Below, one piece after another: positions 46,151 to 58,507 of a stretch of DNA of 64,000 nucleotides. A model generated the notes under the pieces. The model had not been told where the DNA came from and did not search any database. It saw nothing but the letters and a program-made list of their open reading frames with translations. Origin of the DNA: Ustulina deusta (taxonomy: Eukaryota > Ascomycota > Sordariomycetes > Xylariales > Xylariaceae); contig JAJNNX010000036.1 in assembly GCA_023159155.1 (NCBI GenBank), positions 186,001-250,000 of the forward strand. The letters are read 5' to 3'. How positions within the stretch are numbered: position 1 is the first letter of the stretch; every line of letters starts with the position of its first letter. The position numbers were made by a program, and so were the translations under genes.

Positions 46151-48184
46151 TTACCATATAATGTGCTCCCCAGCTTCGAGGCCGAAAATGTCGAAAATGG
46201 GGAGGGGCAAATTCATGTCCGTCCAGTCGATATCTATAGCATCCTGAAGCTGTAGTCCACCTATTTCTCCCGATGTGTCAGGGACCATGGCGTCCTGCAC
46301 AGCAGCAGAAGGGCCTAGTCCGGTGTTATCTGATACTCGTGGTTCTTGGGGCTCGCTCTCGGCCTGCCCAGCGACTTTTTCGTCGCACAACTGGAGGAAA
46401 GGCTTGACGGTGTCCCAGACCATAGAAGCGCCGAGTCGGTTCGTCGTGGTTAGTCCACCGATAGGCGAGGATATGTATGGGGACTCGTCTGAGCGTGCAG
46501 AACGGATGAAATGTTGGATTGCCTCTACTCCGTGTATTATGTCTAAGTGGTGTGGGAAAAGTCGGTATATGTTGCACACCTCGACCAGCCCTTGCACGGA
46601 AGCTTCGAGATTGGGCGCCGGCCGCATGTAAGACGTGCGAAGAATGAAAACGGCCGCGAAGAACATGACCTCGAAGTAGAATCTTGGATAGCAAATGGGT
46701 ATGGCTACACCTGACTGCCCTCCGGGGGATACAGCGTCGCTGATCATCGTTTTCATGTTGTTGATCACGCCCCAGGAAGCTTCCGATCCCTGGATGATCA
46801 GAGTTTGTATCTTGGTAAACTGCGGAGAAGTCCCGTCTTCATTGTCTACCAGCATTCGCATAAGAGCCGTTGCATTCAAAGTCAGCTTCGCATACTGGAG
46901 CAGCACGTCGACATCGGTACTCCACTCGGCCGAGTATGTTTGTCTAATCATGTCAAGGGAGCGGTCGAATGTCTCCACGAGGGAGAGCTGCGCGGAAGAG
47001 CCGTCGATCTCTTCCAAAACGAGACTGTAATTGCAAATGATCTCGTAGATGGCGAGCTTCGGCCTGGAACCGGGTAACAGGTGATCTTTCATTTCGTCTA
47101 CGGCCTTGCGACTATATTTCAGATAGGGTCGGCTTGCCAGGGGCGGCAGAAAGCCCAAGAATGTAGCCTCTCTATAGAGTATTTCAGCATTAAAACCCAT
47201 GGCCGGGATATTTGTAGTCACAGACATACTGTGTGCTGATGGCGAGACATGCCAGCCACGTTCGCCTTCGCGTCTGTATGCTGATCTTCTCGGTCCTTCG
47301 CTCATGCACAGGCGTATTTGATTGTGACTCGATGGGTGCGGCTTTGGTTAAGTCCAATCGCATACAGGAATTGACGGCCAGACCGATATAGTTCCACGTC
47401 GGATTCGACTCTTCTCTCCGTCTTGGTATTGGCCAGATGCACAATAGAAGGAGCGCATGGATCTCATGGATTGACTGGATAGCGGCGTTTGAGAATGGCC
47501 TTAAGAGTTCCTCGTGCGGCAACAACAGTTGTTCATACAGGCCGCTGTGCTCTCCGTGGTACTGAGAGGCGAGCAAGATAATGGTCCAGAACAGCAATGG
47601 AGACGCTGCATAGAAGCGCGCCAGCGATTCGATGGGCTGGATGAAATGAGCATGAGCATGGTATTGGTATCCGAAGCTTCATCAAGATTAGTAGTCGCGG
47701 GTTGAAAGTGAGGGCAAGAATGGGTGAGTATACTGTTGAATCAACTCGACTATTGTTCGCGGGGGAATGGTGATGCCCCCAATAGAAAACTCCGGAAGAC
47801 GTTCCGTGACATTTGTAAACAGGAACGGGAAGCGGTCCGACGATGGCGGTTCCGATGCCTGCACGGGGATTTCTAACGGTGGCACCTCGGCCCGCCTGAC
47901 CTCACAGGCCTCTTGCGACGTGCGCAGCTGATGGAGCTCGTTAGTGAGGCTGGCGGTGAGCCTGGCCCCATGACGATGATGTGAGCAGTGGCATGTAAGG
48001 TACCAGCCGACGCTGAAGTGTAGACTCACTTTCGTGTGAGTATCCTCTTGAAGTTCTTGTCAAATCGGCATTCGAGTCGATTCTTACTGCACCGCGTGCA
48101 TGGCGTGTTGCCTGGCTTCTTGCGGGCATCGCAGGCTACCTTGGCCTGCCGGCAAGATGTGCAAGACCGCGGAGTTCCAGCCAT
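46151..48184 (-). CDS. Zn2Cys6 transcription factor with fungal MHR domain (one frameshift)
   Basis: Exons 48184-48030, 47961-47734 and 47676-46151, with introns of 68 and 57 nt (the latter with branch site CTAATC). The N-terminus is a clear zinc cluster: SCTSCRQAKVACDARKKPG then CTRCSKNRLEC, with six Cys. A linker follows, then the fungal-specific domain: FYAASPLLFWTIILLASQ, IGLAVNSCMRLDL and TRRRTWLACLAIS. Just there (about 47226) the frame must shift by one base to continue as MSVTTNIPAMGFNAEIL to the stop at 46151. No intron signal explains it, so either the gene is newly damaged or a base is missing in the sequence. It is convergent with the bicupin; regulation of that gene is only a guess. 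Confidence 0.8.
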
Positions 48185-51097
48185 ATCGCATCGTTAGACA
48201 AAACCAAAACGCCAAAGGCGACTATCGTCAGAGGCTAACTCTCGAGATCTAGTTACAAGAAAGGTTAGTTCTAGTCAGATTCTAGTCTAGATCATGGCTG
48301 AACCCTCCCTTGCCGGCGGCTAGCGAGATGGCTAGATCCCGCGCTCAGATCAACTTACAAACCGGAATTCCGTGGTTGGTCGGAAATGACTAAGCCGCCG
48401 TCGCTTATAGCCGCTCTGAGTTGAGAACAGCCAATTCGTATAGTAGTTAAGTATGAGGAGTTCGAATCACAATTCCTGAACCAGCGCATGTCAAGTTGAT
48501 TGCCATTCAATAGGCAGCGAAGTATTTATCTAAATAGTCTGGGTTCTATTCCAACCGTTGTGGTATGTACGAGTTAGGCCGTGTAGGGCCAAGAAGACCC
48601 AAAGAAGACCCAGTGCAACTGCACTATCTAGGTAGTCTATGCGCAGTATAGTTGTGATCCTTGCAAATACCCCCTTGTCGTCGTAAACACTTTGAACATT
48701 CTGGAATAAATATCAAACAAGACAACTATAAGCTTTGCTTGCTTCACTGCTGTTGTCCTTCGGGACGGAGTCGGAGAGTTTTCATGTGCTGCTAAAGCTG
48801 AAGATGCTTGTGGAAACCAGCCGGTCAGCCTACCCTTGGACACGATAATGGGTGTATTAGTGTACCTATAATACGCAGAAGAGATCCGAACATTCCGTGG
48901 CAACCGCGCTTTGTCATCTAACCTATTAGATAGACTCCACGTGTACTGTAGAAGCGGGCCATCCATGTCCAATTCTGCATAGAACATATAAACCCAAGGT
49001 AGTATCCAAGAATGTTCTCCTTTGAAACCCTGGGTGCCGTGTTGAACGCGGCCCCTCCATGTCGGACAGTTCGGCGGTTGGTGCTTTTCCGCCAACCCGC
49101 CAGTCAAATTTTATGTAATTTGCTTTTGTTTAAGACCGCTCTATTTATAGGGCATATACCTACTGAGGTAAGTGGTTATACTACATATTAGACCTTCAAG
49201 CCAACCCTAACCGTACAGACTCCCCTACAGACCTACATAACCACTTGCTATTCTGCATGTGTAAGTCGGTATGGCTAGGTCTATATGGCAGTTTTATATA
49301 GCTAGGTTCGGCTTGAGGATCTGTCTAGGTTGGCAGGATGGCAGCCTTATAACACTGTTGTTGTTGCCAAGGGATAGAAATACAGGTGCCTTTAGCAGCT
49401 AAGAGCACTAAATGTGCTATACTTGTAGTGTAGTTAGTGAATGCTGCCGCTACCTCATCCACAGTGAACCCGCTGCTAGAAATGTACAAGATTGCGAACT
49501 GAGTGGCAGATCGGCCGAAATGGCGACTTTCGCACCCGGCCATCTCACTTGACCCGAGATCTCAAACACGATGCTTGTTTCTTCTCTCCTGCCGTTTCCC
49601 CATTCTCTCCATTTCCCCCCGTAGGACAGGGATGTGCATGAACTTTCGCATCGAGTAGGTAGTCGTACACTCTTCTATTCCAGCGATGCCGTCGCCTCCA
49701 ACTGTCAGCATCCCTTTCCATGAGTTAGGGTAAAGGTCTATCATAAACGTGCTCTCACGCGAGAACCCGGAATTCTCCATTGTGATCCCTGCGAGAACGG
49801 CGTTATGGCGCCACCCTACATCCAACTAGCGGGAGATCCCACGATTCGTCCGGATGGAGGTTCTCGGTTCCACCAAGCTGAAGGGTGATTCTGATTCTTG
49901 ATGGTAGACTGCGAGTGTAACTCTCGTGTACTTTGGTTGATAGGTCTTTGAAGCAGGTACGGGAGCATCAGCTAATGTCAGGATCTACTAGGCTCAGCCC
50001 TTCTCGGGGTTTTCCAATACTTCAGCAATTCTTCTTGGGCGATCATGGTCCTTCCTCAAGAAACCAATGAACAGCAGTTGGGTCTACAATAGCAACAGAG
50101 AACCAATGCCTACAACCGTCCCATTCGGGCGAGAATCTGAAAAACTGGCAGCCGTGTTTTCCTGAGCTTCATGAGATTCCCAACTTTGACCTCTTCTACA
50201 GACATGAATGAAAATGCCTCGAGGGTCTCATCCGTGTGGTACTCGTTGAGGACGGTCACTTCAATCTTTCCGCGCCGGCCATATGCTCCGAATCTTACCC
50301 CACAAACCCGAGGAGCAGACACCAGTGGTTCGTTGGTGTGCACCATTCATCATCGCCCTTGCTCCTAGGGTATGCATATGCGACGAGGTGTATAGTAACG
50401 ATCTTTTCAAAAAGACGCGGTCCACCTTCAGGCCATTAATTGGTACCTTCGACTTCTCTTCGACATGAATATCAGCGACCTAACAATCCCATTAGCCGAT
50501 CCGATGCGGGAGAGGAGACGGATAGATCAGCTCAGATTGGTAAGCGGATGGGTTTCACTTGCGCATACCTATAAATAACTAACCTATAATTACACGACGA
50601 AAGGTTTGGACACGGACTCCTCAAATGCTGAAACACTGCGCTGTCCAATACGGAATGTACGCTGCTCTTGGAGCAGGGGTTCGTTGTGATTGACCCCAGC
50701 ATGGAAACCGAGGTTTACGCAATTGCGAGGACTTATACGATTGATAGAAAACAAAGTGGATCGCGATAATATTGAGCTTCCTAGGCTAGACAAGGCTCAT
50801 AGAGCCTACCTACCAGATTTGAATGAGTTCCTGAGTTATTGATTGAGATTGATGAAGGGGCTCAGCTTTGAGGGATCATTGGAATCCTGCCGAGGGCTGG
50901 CGGCATTCTGCTATACGTAGGACATAGCATGGTAGGAGAAAGAAAATAACTCGATGGACCACGTACACTATATAATGAGCAGCTGGATCGATATGAAGAT
51001 CTATTGCATATATGCTTCTCATTGGTTCTTTTCTCCGTTCCCTTCTACAGCTGCCTGATACCACAGCACTCGGCTCTACCGAACCAATCTAGTCAAG
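48185..51097. other. Long intergenic stretch, promoter of the GH16-like gene at the end
   Basis: About 2.9 kb. Minus-strand frames near 48637-49107 and 50110-50346 look non-coding or start at non-ATG codons. Nothing else is supported. Confidence 0.45.
50969..50975 (+). promoter_or_regulatory. TATA box (putative) of the GH16-like gene
   Basis: TATATAA, 123-129 bases before the ATG at 51098; spacing fits a fungal promoter with an untranslated leader. Confidence 0.4.
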
Positions 51098-51826
51098 ATG
51101 GCTAAGGGAAACAGTATCATCCGCTGTCTAGTTACCGGACTGGTGGCGGCTACGTGCAACGTGTCCGCGTCGCCCACCATCGACTCCATCGACTCCCTCG
51201 ACCACGGCAACGCCAATGTCGCCCGCGCGTCATTCAGAGACGACTTCACCGACTTCAACACGGAAATCTGGGCTTGCGAGTACACATGCCCCACCATCGA
51301 GAACGGGAGGGCGCGCTTCCATCTGAGCTCGGGAGTCGAGGCCAACAACCAAGGTTCCTGGACCAAGGCGTATTATAAGCCGGAACGCTTCACGTCGGGC
51401 CGCTTCACCGTGAGGTTCTCTCTGACGGCACGGCCAGCGCAGAAGGTGTGGTGGGGCGTTGCGCTGTGGGACGACGGCCCAGCCGAAGACGGCAGCCAGT
51501 TCAACGAGATCAACTTCGGCTACACAGTCGACGGCAGTCTGACGGACTCTCAGCTGCTCTTCGAGAGCACCCGGCTCGGCGAGGGACAGTCGATCCGGGT
51601 CGACACCGGCGTCGACCTGTACGATGAGGAATATCACAATGCCACGCTCGAGTACAACTCGGAGCGAGTCGCGTTCTACTTCGACGGCACCCTACTGCAC
51701 GAGATCAGCGATGCGGCATCCATCCCCACGGACCCCATGGACTTGGTTCTCGGTCCCCGCCTCGTGAGCGGCGACCCGCTGACGGAATTTTTCCTCGAGT
51801 CGATCGATTGGGTTCAGATCGAATGA
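51098..51826 (+). CDS. Secreted GH16-like (concanavalin A-fold) protein
   Basis: Single exon, 242 residues. The signal peptide covers about the first 24 residues (ends NVSASP). The fold marks are FRDDFTDFNTEIW at the start, the strand GRFTVRFSLTARP, WWGVALWDD, and near the end FDGTLLHEIS and LVLGPRL, as in bacterial and fungal GH16 relatives. GH16 enzymes use an ExDxxE-type strand after the Trp-rich region; here the matching strand is FNEINFGY, with Asn for Asp and no second Glu. It may bind rather than cut beta-glucan, or be a distant clan member; this is inference. It is GC-rich compared with its flanks, as are other secreted genes here. Confidence 0.75.
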   Translation: MAKGNSIIRCLVTGLVAATCNVSASPTIDSIDSLDHGNANVARASFRDDFTDFNTEIWACEYTCPTIENGRARFHLSSGVEANNQGSWTKAYYKPERFTSGRFTVRFSLTARPAQKVWWGVALWDDGPAEDGSQFNEINFGYTVDGSLTDSQLLFESTRLGEGQSIRVDTGVDLYDEEYHNATLEYNSERVAFYFDGTLLHEISDAASIPTDPMDLVLGPRLVSGDPLTEFFLESIDWVQIE

Positions 51827-53584
51827 GAGCCGTTCGAAGGCGGGCCCAGGGAAACAAACGAGAAATATCAGAGGGGCGCTTTGATTAGTACCGGAGCACT
51901 TCGTGGCTGCGTGTCAGAAGAAGGCATCAGACGTAGGCCATGTAAATATTTTTTTCATTCAAAAGTGTAATTATTATATATTTACGAATCTAGTTGAAAC
52001 GTTTTCGAAGTTGATGTTCGGCTGTCCCCTCAGAGAAAGCCATCCACGCTTCGCGACGTGTTACCGCCCGCCGCTGATTATACGAAGGCTTTTAGCATGG
52101 GAAACGAGTGGTTCGTTCTATTCAAGCAATGTCGCCGCCTAGGGGTAAGTTAATCTGTGCCTCATAGTTGTTCGCTATGATCGTCGTTTGGATACCATGA
52201 ATACGTTGGTTAAGAATATTAGAAATATATTTTTGTCAACTAGTTATGTACCGAAATTTGTAGCATTTTCAACAAGGGATGAGTGTTATCTAGAGCTCTG
52301 TGTAAGATATAAGTTAATACTTGTTGGGCAGAGGGAGAAAGGACCAACGTAATCATGCAAAGAATGAAGCACAGTGTTAACGCAGAATGGTGATGGAGTA
52401 GAGAATGATTTGGGGGGGGACTAGAAACCAAGTCACTAGACTAGCCGATGTACCTAGCCTCCATTTAGACCCTGGAAACCGCCCGGACGGGACCTTATGC
52501 AGTTGGTCGCGCCAGAATACCCCGCAGATAGGGCTGAAGAGTCTGGCGTGAGGACGTAGGTATCTAGATACTTGGTAGTAGACAGATAGAGCAGGGGGGA
52601 AATACACACACTTCTAGCCATAAGCTCTGACTGATTGGTGGTTTGTCCTTTTTCACTTTGAATGCGCCTGACAGTCCTATCCGACTCAAGAGTTGCTATG
52701 AGCGACCGCCATATCGAGTCCCTGTCTTCGCGGCAGTACGACGGCGTCAGGGTTTGGAATATCAACTCGAACCACCAGGACAGGGGGCCTACGTAGGAGA
52801 CTACTTGGGCGGGCTCGGTGTTTCCATCTACGCGGAGCCCGTCAGGGCTACGGACTCAGAGGCGGGTCTACCCGCAATGGCCCAGCCACTGATCTTGATG
52901 CAGGGAGTGCGAAGCGTCCCGGGACGAAGCGATCTGCCAGGGGCGACGCAGATCTGCATGGCTGGTGCGTTCCATTGAGTTTGATATGTGGGGGACTCGG
53001 CGCCTAACGCAGGAAGCCTTGCTGTAGCTGTGCGGCGCAATTGGGTTCGACGCATGGTGGAATGGGGTCCCGTTTTTCGGGCTTCCGGGGCCAACCCTCC
53101 ACGTCGAGCTGTGCTGAATATGCCCGGACAACGCTGTCATTGCCAGGCTGCCTCAATGAGAAACGCGTGATATCTCAGTCATGTATCGGTGCTCTAGGTC
53201 AGGTGCTAAGCAACGTAGAGGATAGCGCGGGAGAAGGCTCTTCTGCAGTTTTACAATAGAGATAAGTACGGAAATGCGACATTGTTAGTAAATAGGCTAA
53301 TACTACTAAGTTTATAGTGCAGCACGCATGCTTAATCCGTACCTACTCTATCGGCCAACCTTTTTTCACATAAAACACACTACATAGGTACTTATGTACA
53401 GCAGCTGCAATATTGAACACTCAGTACGAAGGCCTCTGCTGACTCATCGTGGCGGTGCGGCGGTCCTAACTAAAATTCAAGGCCTGGGAGCCACCAAAAC
53501 CAAAGCCGCAAGCGATAACAACAGTGCCAGAAAGACCCCAATACACCACTCTGACACAGAGCAATCCCGGGCTTCGGGTCCCCG
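51827..53584. other. Intergenic, no gene seen
   Basis: About 1.8 kb, AT-rich at the start. A GC-richer patch at 52640-53180 has open frames on both strands but none convincing. Confidence 0.4.
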
Positions 53585-54240
53585 ATGACAAGGCTATCAG
53601 TAGGTCTTTCTACATATCGAGTTTATATATTTTGGTCTAGTCGACATCTATTAGTATACAGCGATGGATGCTTCATTCCGGTCGGTGCGTTTGATCTTGA
53701 TTTGACGGGCGTATTATACCCCATCGACAACGAGACTAGCGGCGGCTCTTTCAGTCCGCCAGCAACATTTTCTTGTGCGGCACTTGCGGCTGAGCAAACG
53801 ACCTCCGAATGGAGCGGTCTGGACCCAAGTAAGCATCGAAATTGAATAGAATCAAAGAGGAAGAACCCCCTGCTGACCGCTTAACTTCACAGTCATTATT
53901 AGAAGTAGTGATAATGCCGACTCCACAGAGACTCCCAGTTCTGGCGGATACGTTACGTTCCTGACGACGGTAGTCTCTAGCCCAGATTATGTAGAGAAAA
54001 CTGCACACTATATTATAGCTACAATCGAACCAGCTACAGATACCCTAGTTCTTTCTTCTTTGGGTTCCATTGTATGCCCCTGTACGCTAACCCTTATTTT
54101 GCTTTCTAGAAAAGAGCAGCTAGGGAATAAGAGTGGTCCTCGAACAGTATTGGCTAGCTATATTTCCGATTCGATTATTAGGCATGCTATAAGCGTCAAA
54201 GGAACAATACTTAAATTAAGCATATCTAATCCAAAGGTTT
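53585..54240 (+). other. Possible decayed protein-coding fragment
   Basis: A frame opened by a real ATG (53585) contains VGAFDLDLTGVLYPIDNETS. After a stop and a possible intron (about 53828-53892, ending CACAG) another frame continues with SSGGYVTFLTTVVSSPDYV and TIEPATDTLVLSS to 54240. I do not recognise it. The two parts may be a small gene or a relic. Confidence 0.25.
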
Positions 54241-54341
54241 AAAAACAACCCCGTACTACGCTCGCCAACAAAGCTGTCTTACGTTTTCAACGATCAAAAG
54301 CAAAGTTACCGAGAACTAGAAACAGTCCTAAAATAACTTAG

Positions 54342-55181
54342 CTGGTAAGCCCGATAATTACCTTAGCCGGGCAATCCGGGGAACTAGACGCTACAGTAGG
54401 AGGCTCTACCGAGTCAGATAAAGAAAATGCCCGAAAAAGTAATACTAGAATAGATTTACTATTGAACAACCTTGCTCCAGTGGTTAATGGCAGGCCGATT
54501 CGTGCAAGGAAACGATCGCGTAAAGTTAATATGCTAAGCAACAGGAGTTCCGGAACTAGAACCTCAAAACGGCTGAAGCGCGGTCGTAGAGCATCAGTAA
54601 GCTACTCGTCCATAAGTACTATGAGCCTTCGTCCATCGTCATGTCGCATAGGAGCAAGTAGACGAGTGAGCCGCACGCCTCGCACGCGAGTACGGCCGGA
54701 TAACCAAGCGCCAATGATGCGGGCTGCTCAAAGTGCTGGCAAACCTGCAACCAACTACTATCGAGACCAATCAACGACAAGCCAGAAGGAGACTCCGTCT
54801 AGAGGTAGAATAGCCCATATGAAAGACAGGACGACCAAGCGAGCTTTATATTCCCTCGCCAAACTGCCACAACTGAGAACCCTGAACCGAGAACTCGACA
54901 CCAGGCTCAGCCCCATGCCTTGGACGACCCTCGACGACGCCCGACTTGCTGCGTGGGTCAAAGAAGAAAAGGGGTGGCTGTGGATTGCAAACAGATTACA
55001 GCGTAGCGAAGGAGCTGTCTCACAACGTTGGAGAATCCTGAACGGGGGGAAGAAGGATGTGAAAACGCTATTGCAGGTCGCGGGGTTCCAGAATGGAACT
55101 TGGTTCTTCGTGCTGCTCATGATGTTGCCTCGTAAAGGGAGCTTCGGGTCTGGGGCTTCTTCGATTCAGAGCGGACCGTAG
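54342..55181 (+). CDS. Myb/SANT-like DNA-binding protein, incomplete model
   Basis: An open frame of 279 codons without an ATG near its start; it could be entered from an acceptor ACTTAG at 54336-54341. A basic, Arg/Ser-rich first part (RPIRARKRSRKV, TSKRLKRGRRAS) precedes a Myb-like domain about residues 200-240: PMPWTTLDDARLAAWVKEE, GWLWIANRLQ, and SEGAVSQRWRIL, with Trp at the usual spacing. Similar proteins are common in fungal genomes. The C-terminus after LLQV looks random, so the 3' end may lie in an unrecognised exon or the gene may be decaying. Confidence 0.5.
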   Translation: MVSPIITLAGQSGELDATVGGSTESDKENARKSNTRIDLLLNNLAPVVNGRPIRARKRSRKVNMLSNRSSGTRTSKRLKRGRRASVSYSSISTMSLRPSSCRIGASRRVSRTPRTRVRPDNQAPMMRAAQSAGKPATNYYRDQSTTSQKETPSRGRIAHMKDRTTKRALYSLAKLPQLRTLNRELDTRLSPMPWTTLDDARLAAWVKEEKGWLWIANRLQRSEGAVSQRWRILNGGKKDVKTLLQVAGFQNGTWFFVLLMMLPRKGSFGSGASSIQSGP

Positions 55182-55734
55182 GTGTTGAGGGTGAAGGGAG
55201 GGCGGCGAGAGGGAAGAAGCTGGATGTGGATATGCTCAAGGGAAGGAAGTGTGGCGGGGTTGAATGGAAGGCAGTAACCACCTTTCAGTAGGGAGTGCGG
55301 GGTGCATGCCACGAATAACTCCTCCACGCGTAGATGTAAACCTGCTCGCAGGACTTCTTTCCCTTGAAATAACTGCAATCCGTGCCGCTCGAATAAACAG
55401 TAACGAGATCGACTTCCTCCTGGCAGCCCTTGAAAACGATAAAGCCGATGATCATGCCTACATTTGGGCGCCTGTACGGTGCAAGGCTGTCACTATCCCC
55501 CGCCAGATAAGTTTTACCGCCCTGAATCGCGTTGGGAGCTTCACCGGGTCGATTCCGTCTAGGATCGATTGCCGCCGGTTTGTGTGCTATAGTTAGAATC
55601 GTGAACAAACAGCCACCAAATGTCTGAAATCGGCCGCCATGCCATCGTTAGCATGAAAAGGTCCGTCAAGATCGCTATTCGAGTTATTGTTTTACTGTTT
55701 TGACTACCTTCATTATCCTTAGACTCAAACAGAT
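55182..55734. other. Intergenic, no gene seen
   Basis: Short frames on both strands, none supported. Confidence 0.4.
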
Positions 55735-56378
55735 ATGCTTCCCTTTCTCTTTGTGCTGTTGATCATAAGCATTTCGGGTATCGATATTGCCGCATCAGGG
55801 ACTATTGACTTCGGCCTCGAGATCGGGTCGAGTACAGTCTAGGCTATCCGACTTCCCAACCCAATGGTTGGCCTCCAGCGTCATGCACTGCCACCTCGAC
55901 CATCACCAGCCTCAATCCTTCACGCGCACCGTCCGACGCCGGTGACCTAAGCACATCGACTATCATGACGACTAAGACGTCCACGCAGACTGTCACCAAA
56001 ACCATTTCACAAATCATGCTCGTCACCGTCACCGCACCATACTGCACCGCTCTGTCCGGCGCTACCACGATCGTGACTTCTAGAACGGGCTGGCTCGGGA
56101 CGGCATCGAGACATTCGACACGGAACAGTATGGTGTCTCTTAAAACAAGCACCCCGCTCAGGACATCACCGACGCACTCGACGCGAAGCAGTACCATCCC
56201 CTTCAAGATGGGTACACCGCCGACCATTTCGCCAACCATATCACTACGTTCAGGAGGGAATGCTATGGTTCAGCAGGCCTGGTCCTTGTTTGTAGTCATG
56301 GCCATCGCTCTGGGTTTTTCGTGTCTCCAGGTGGTTTTTAGTGCTCTATTGGCAGTGTCTTTCTTCATCTCTAGATAG
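55735..56378 (+). CDS. Ser/Thr-rich secreted protein with C-terminal hydrophobic tail
   Basis: Two exons, 55735-55777 and 55843-56378, joined by a 65-nt intron (donor GTATCG, acceptor TCTAG); 192 residues. The first exon encodes a signal peptide (MLPFLFVLLIISIS). The middle is rich in Ser and Thr, with short repeats (STRNS, HSTRSS) and a conserved-looking block TVTKTISQIMLVTVTAP. The C-terminus is a long hydrophobic segment (LFVVMAIALGFSCLQVVF) followed by SRstop. This fits a GPI-anchored or membrane-tethered wall protein. No family name can be given. Confidence 0.6.
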
Positions 56379-58507
56379 TTTCTTATGTCTCTAGTGGCCC
56401 TGTTCTTTCTTGATCTCTAAATAGTCTATCGTGTCTTATATAGTTAGCTCGTCAATCAATACTGTTTTATCGGACTTTTGTTGTTTCCCTCGCCCCTCGT
56501 CAATTGGCTCCCCCTTCCGTTTCTTCTTAGTGGATAACGTGTCCGCGGCAAAGTGAAGCGCTTTTGACCCCTGAGCTATCTTGCAAGGTAGACAGACGGG
56601 TAGATGTGGCAACTCACAAGTGGCAGCAATCTTAATCAGAACCTTGCTCTATCGGCGTATCCGCCGTCTTTGTTACGTCTTGACGCCCGATCTAAGCCCA
56701 GGTGGCAGTCCATAAGGCGCTCATCGTACAAAAGGGGGGACCTTGGCTTCGGAAAGATGACCTAACTGCGTCATCTCGTTGCTCCCCATTCGAGGCGCCC
56801 GGCTCTGCGGCCTTGAGAGGGGGGCGTGATGGAACATCTTGCCTGTAAGAAATTTGATAATCTGTGGGATGAGGCCGTAGGCGGCCGTGACTTTGCCCCT
56901 GAAACTTGCCTCAGTGGAGAGTGGTGTGTGTTCTGCTATACGAGCCATAGTCTGACAAGGGGATTAAGACCAGGACGATGGCACTGGTCAGGTCGTTAAG
57001 TCCAGGACCTGTACCATCTTCGAGGCCGCGAGTAAGCTGGTAGCAAAAAGAGAGCCGATACGCGCCGATGACTTTTTGCGAGTTTAAGTCGGCTCTGTTT
57101 TCCGAAGCAGGGGTTTCAGTCTTGGCCAATTCCGACCAGAATTGAGAGCTCTGTCTTCTCAGCCCCAATAGACATACTCGAGGCGTCATCCAGTGCTACC
57201 TCTCTGCCTGACCACCGCGACGCACGCGCCTGGACCACGGCCCTATTTTCAGGGAGGGCGCTCACATATCTACTTGTAGGTAAGGCCGCACAAATAGCAG
57301 AGCAGAGCACTGACCTTCCCTCCCCGCCGTCTGTTCTTTATCCAATCACATAGTGTGAATCATAGGCGGTCCATACACTGTAGGCTTTTTAAGCTAGCGT
57401 GTTTTTCGTACCCTGTAGTGCACACTATTAGCTACACACTGCGTTGATCATAGTCTCTTCGTGTTCATGGCATTTTCGATCCCTGTACGATTTGCTACAA
57501 CAATGGTGACTTCGTGTACTATCACTCGAATTGAATGGGCATAGCTCTAGTACGCTATAGAACAGGATCAGGGCTATAGGAGTTGGTCAATCCTTTCCAT
57601 GATTTTGGAGTCGCAGCTGTAAACGCCATCCAGTGGATAGCAAACGGCGCTCTCTCACCACATGACCGCTGCATGATCCCGTCAGCCCCGAAATGGTTAC
57701 TTATATGCTGGTACCATTCGTCGGCCTGGAAGGACGATTAGGTGCTTTATGGGGCTCTCGTTCGTCCTATATCATGTCAGAATAGTCGTGACGATATCCC
57801 GAAGTTTCATCCGCAGGGCCCAGGTCGATTTTCGTCGAGACGTCGTCCCGGAGCATCTAGATTCTGGAGCTCCAGGCCGCGTTGGGCATCAACGACCTCC
57901 GTATACTTTTTCTGGATCAGCCCCTCGCGCCAAATCAGGTCAGATGTACTCGAGGTGCGACCTGAGTCTAGAATCTGGCAGGCGGTATGCTACGTCTTAT
58001 GCGCCTATCCGTCTTGTGTGTCGACACTTGTTGATCAAACCACAAATGACGCAGCCTGACTTTTCATAACCGAAAGTACATAAAGAGATATAGATGCTTG
58101 CATCCGTCTGCTAATAGGCCGTTCGTTTTTGGGACTCGTCGCTCACGACTACTGTTGATTCGTTGATAAATGTGATCATTTACAGTGGTCTTTATCGCCA
58201 TGGGCAATGCTATGACATGCAGCTGACCCCGCCACTGCATACTCCCGTGAGCCTTGAAATTGCACACTTACTGAAACATACAGTTTGTTTGCTTCGAGAA
58301 GGGCCGGCGTTAGTCATGCCCGTGGCCAAAGCATCAAATATAGCCGTTGGTTTGATTCTGGTAAACATCGTTGTCTCTTCTCTTTGATACAGATGCCCCT
58401 GGGCAAATCGGCTTCGATCACCTAATCCCTTCCTACACCAGGATATTGTTCTTTGTTTCAAAGACAGCAAAAAAAGTTTCATTCAATCTTCTCCTACCGA
58501 GCACAAA
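56379..58507. other. Intergenic, no gene seen
   Basis: About 2.1 kb. Two overlapping plus-strand frames of about 105 codons near 57742-58069 lack family resemblance. Confidence 0.45.

Noticed and set aside
48637..49107. Minus-strand frame of 156 codons
   Set aside because: It starts at TTG, has no ATG near its start and resembles no family.
52643..53260. Small genes in a GC-richer patch
   Set aside because: Open frames exist on both strands but show no signal peptide, domain or splice-consistent extension.
57742..58069. Two overlapping plus-strand frames of about 105 codons
   Set aside because: No conserved pattern, and they overlap in different frames without splice signals.
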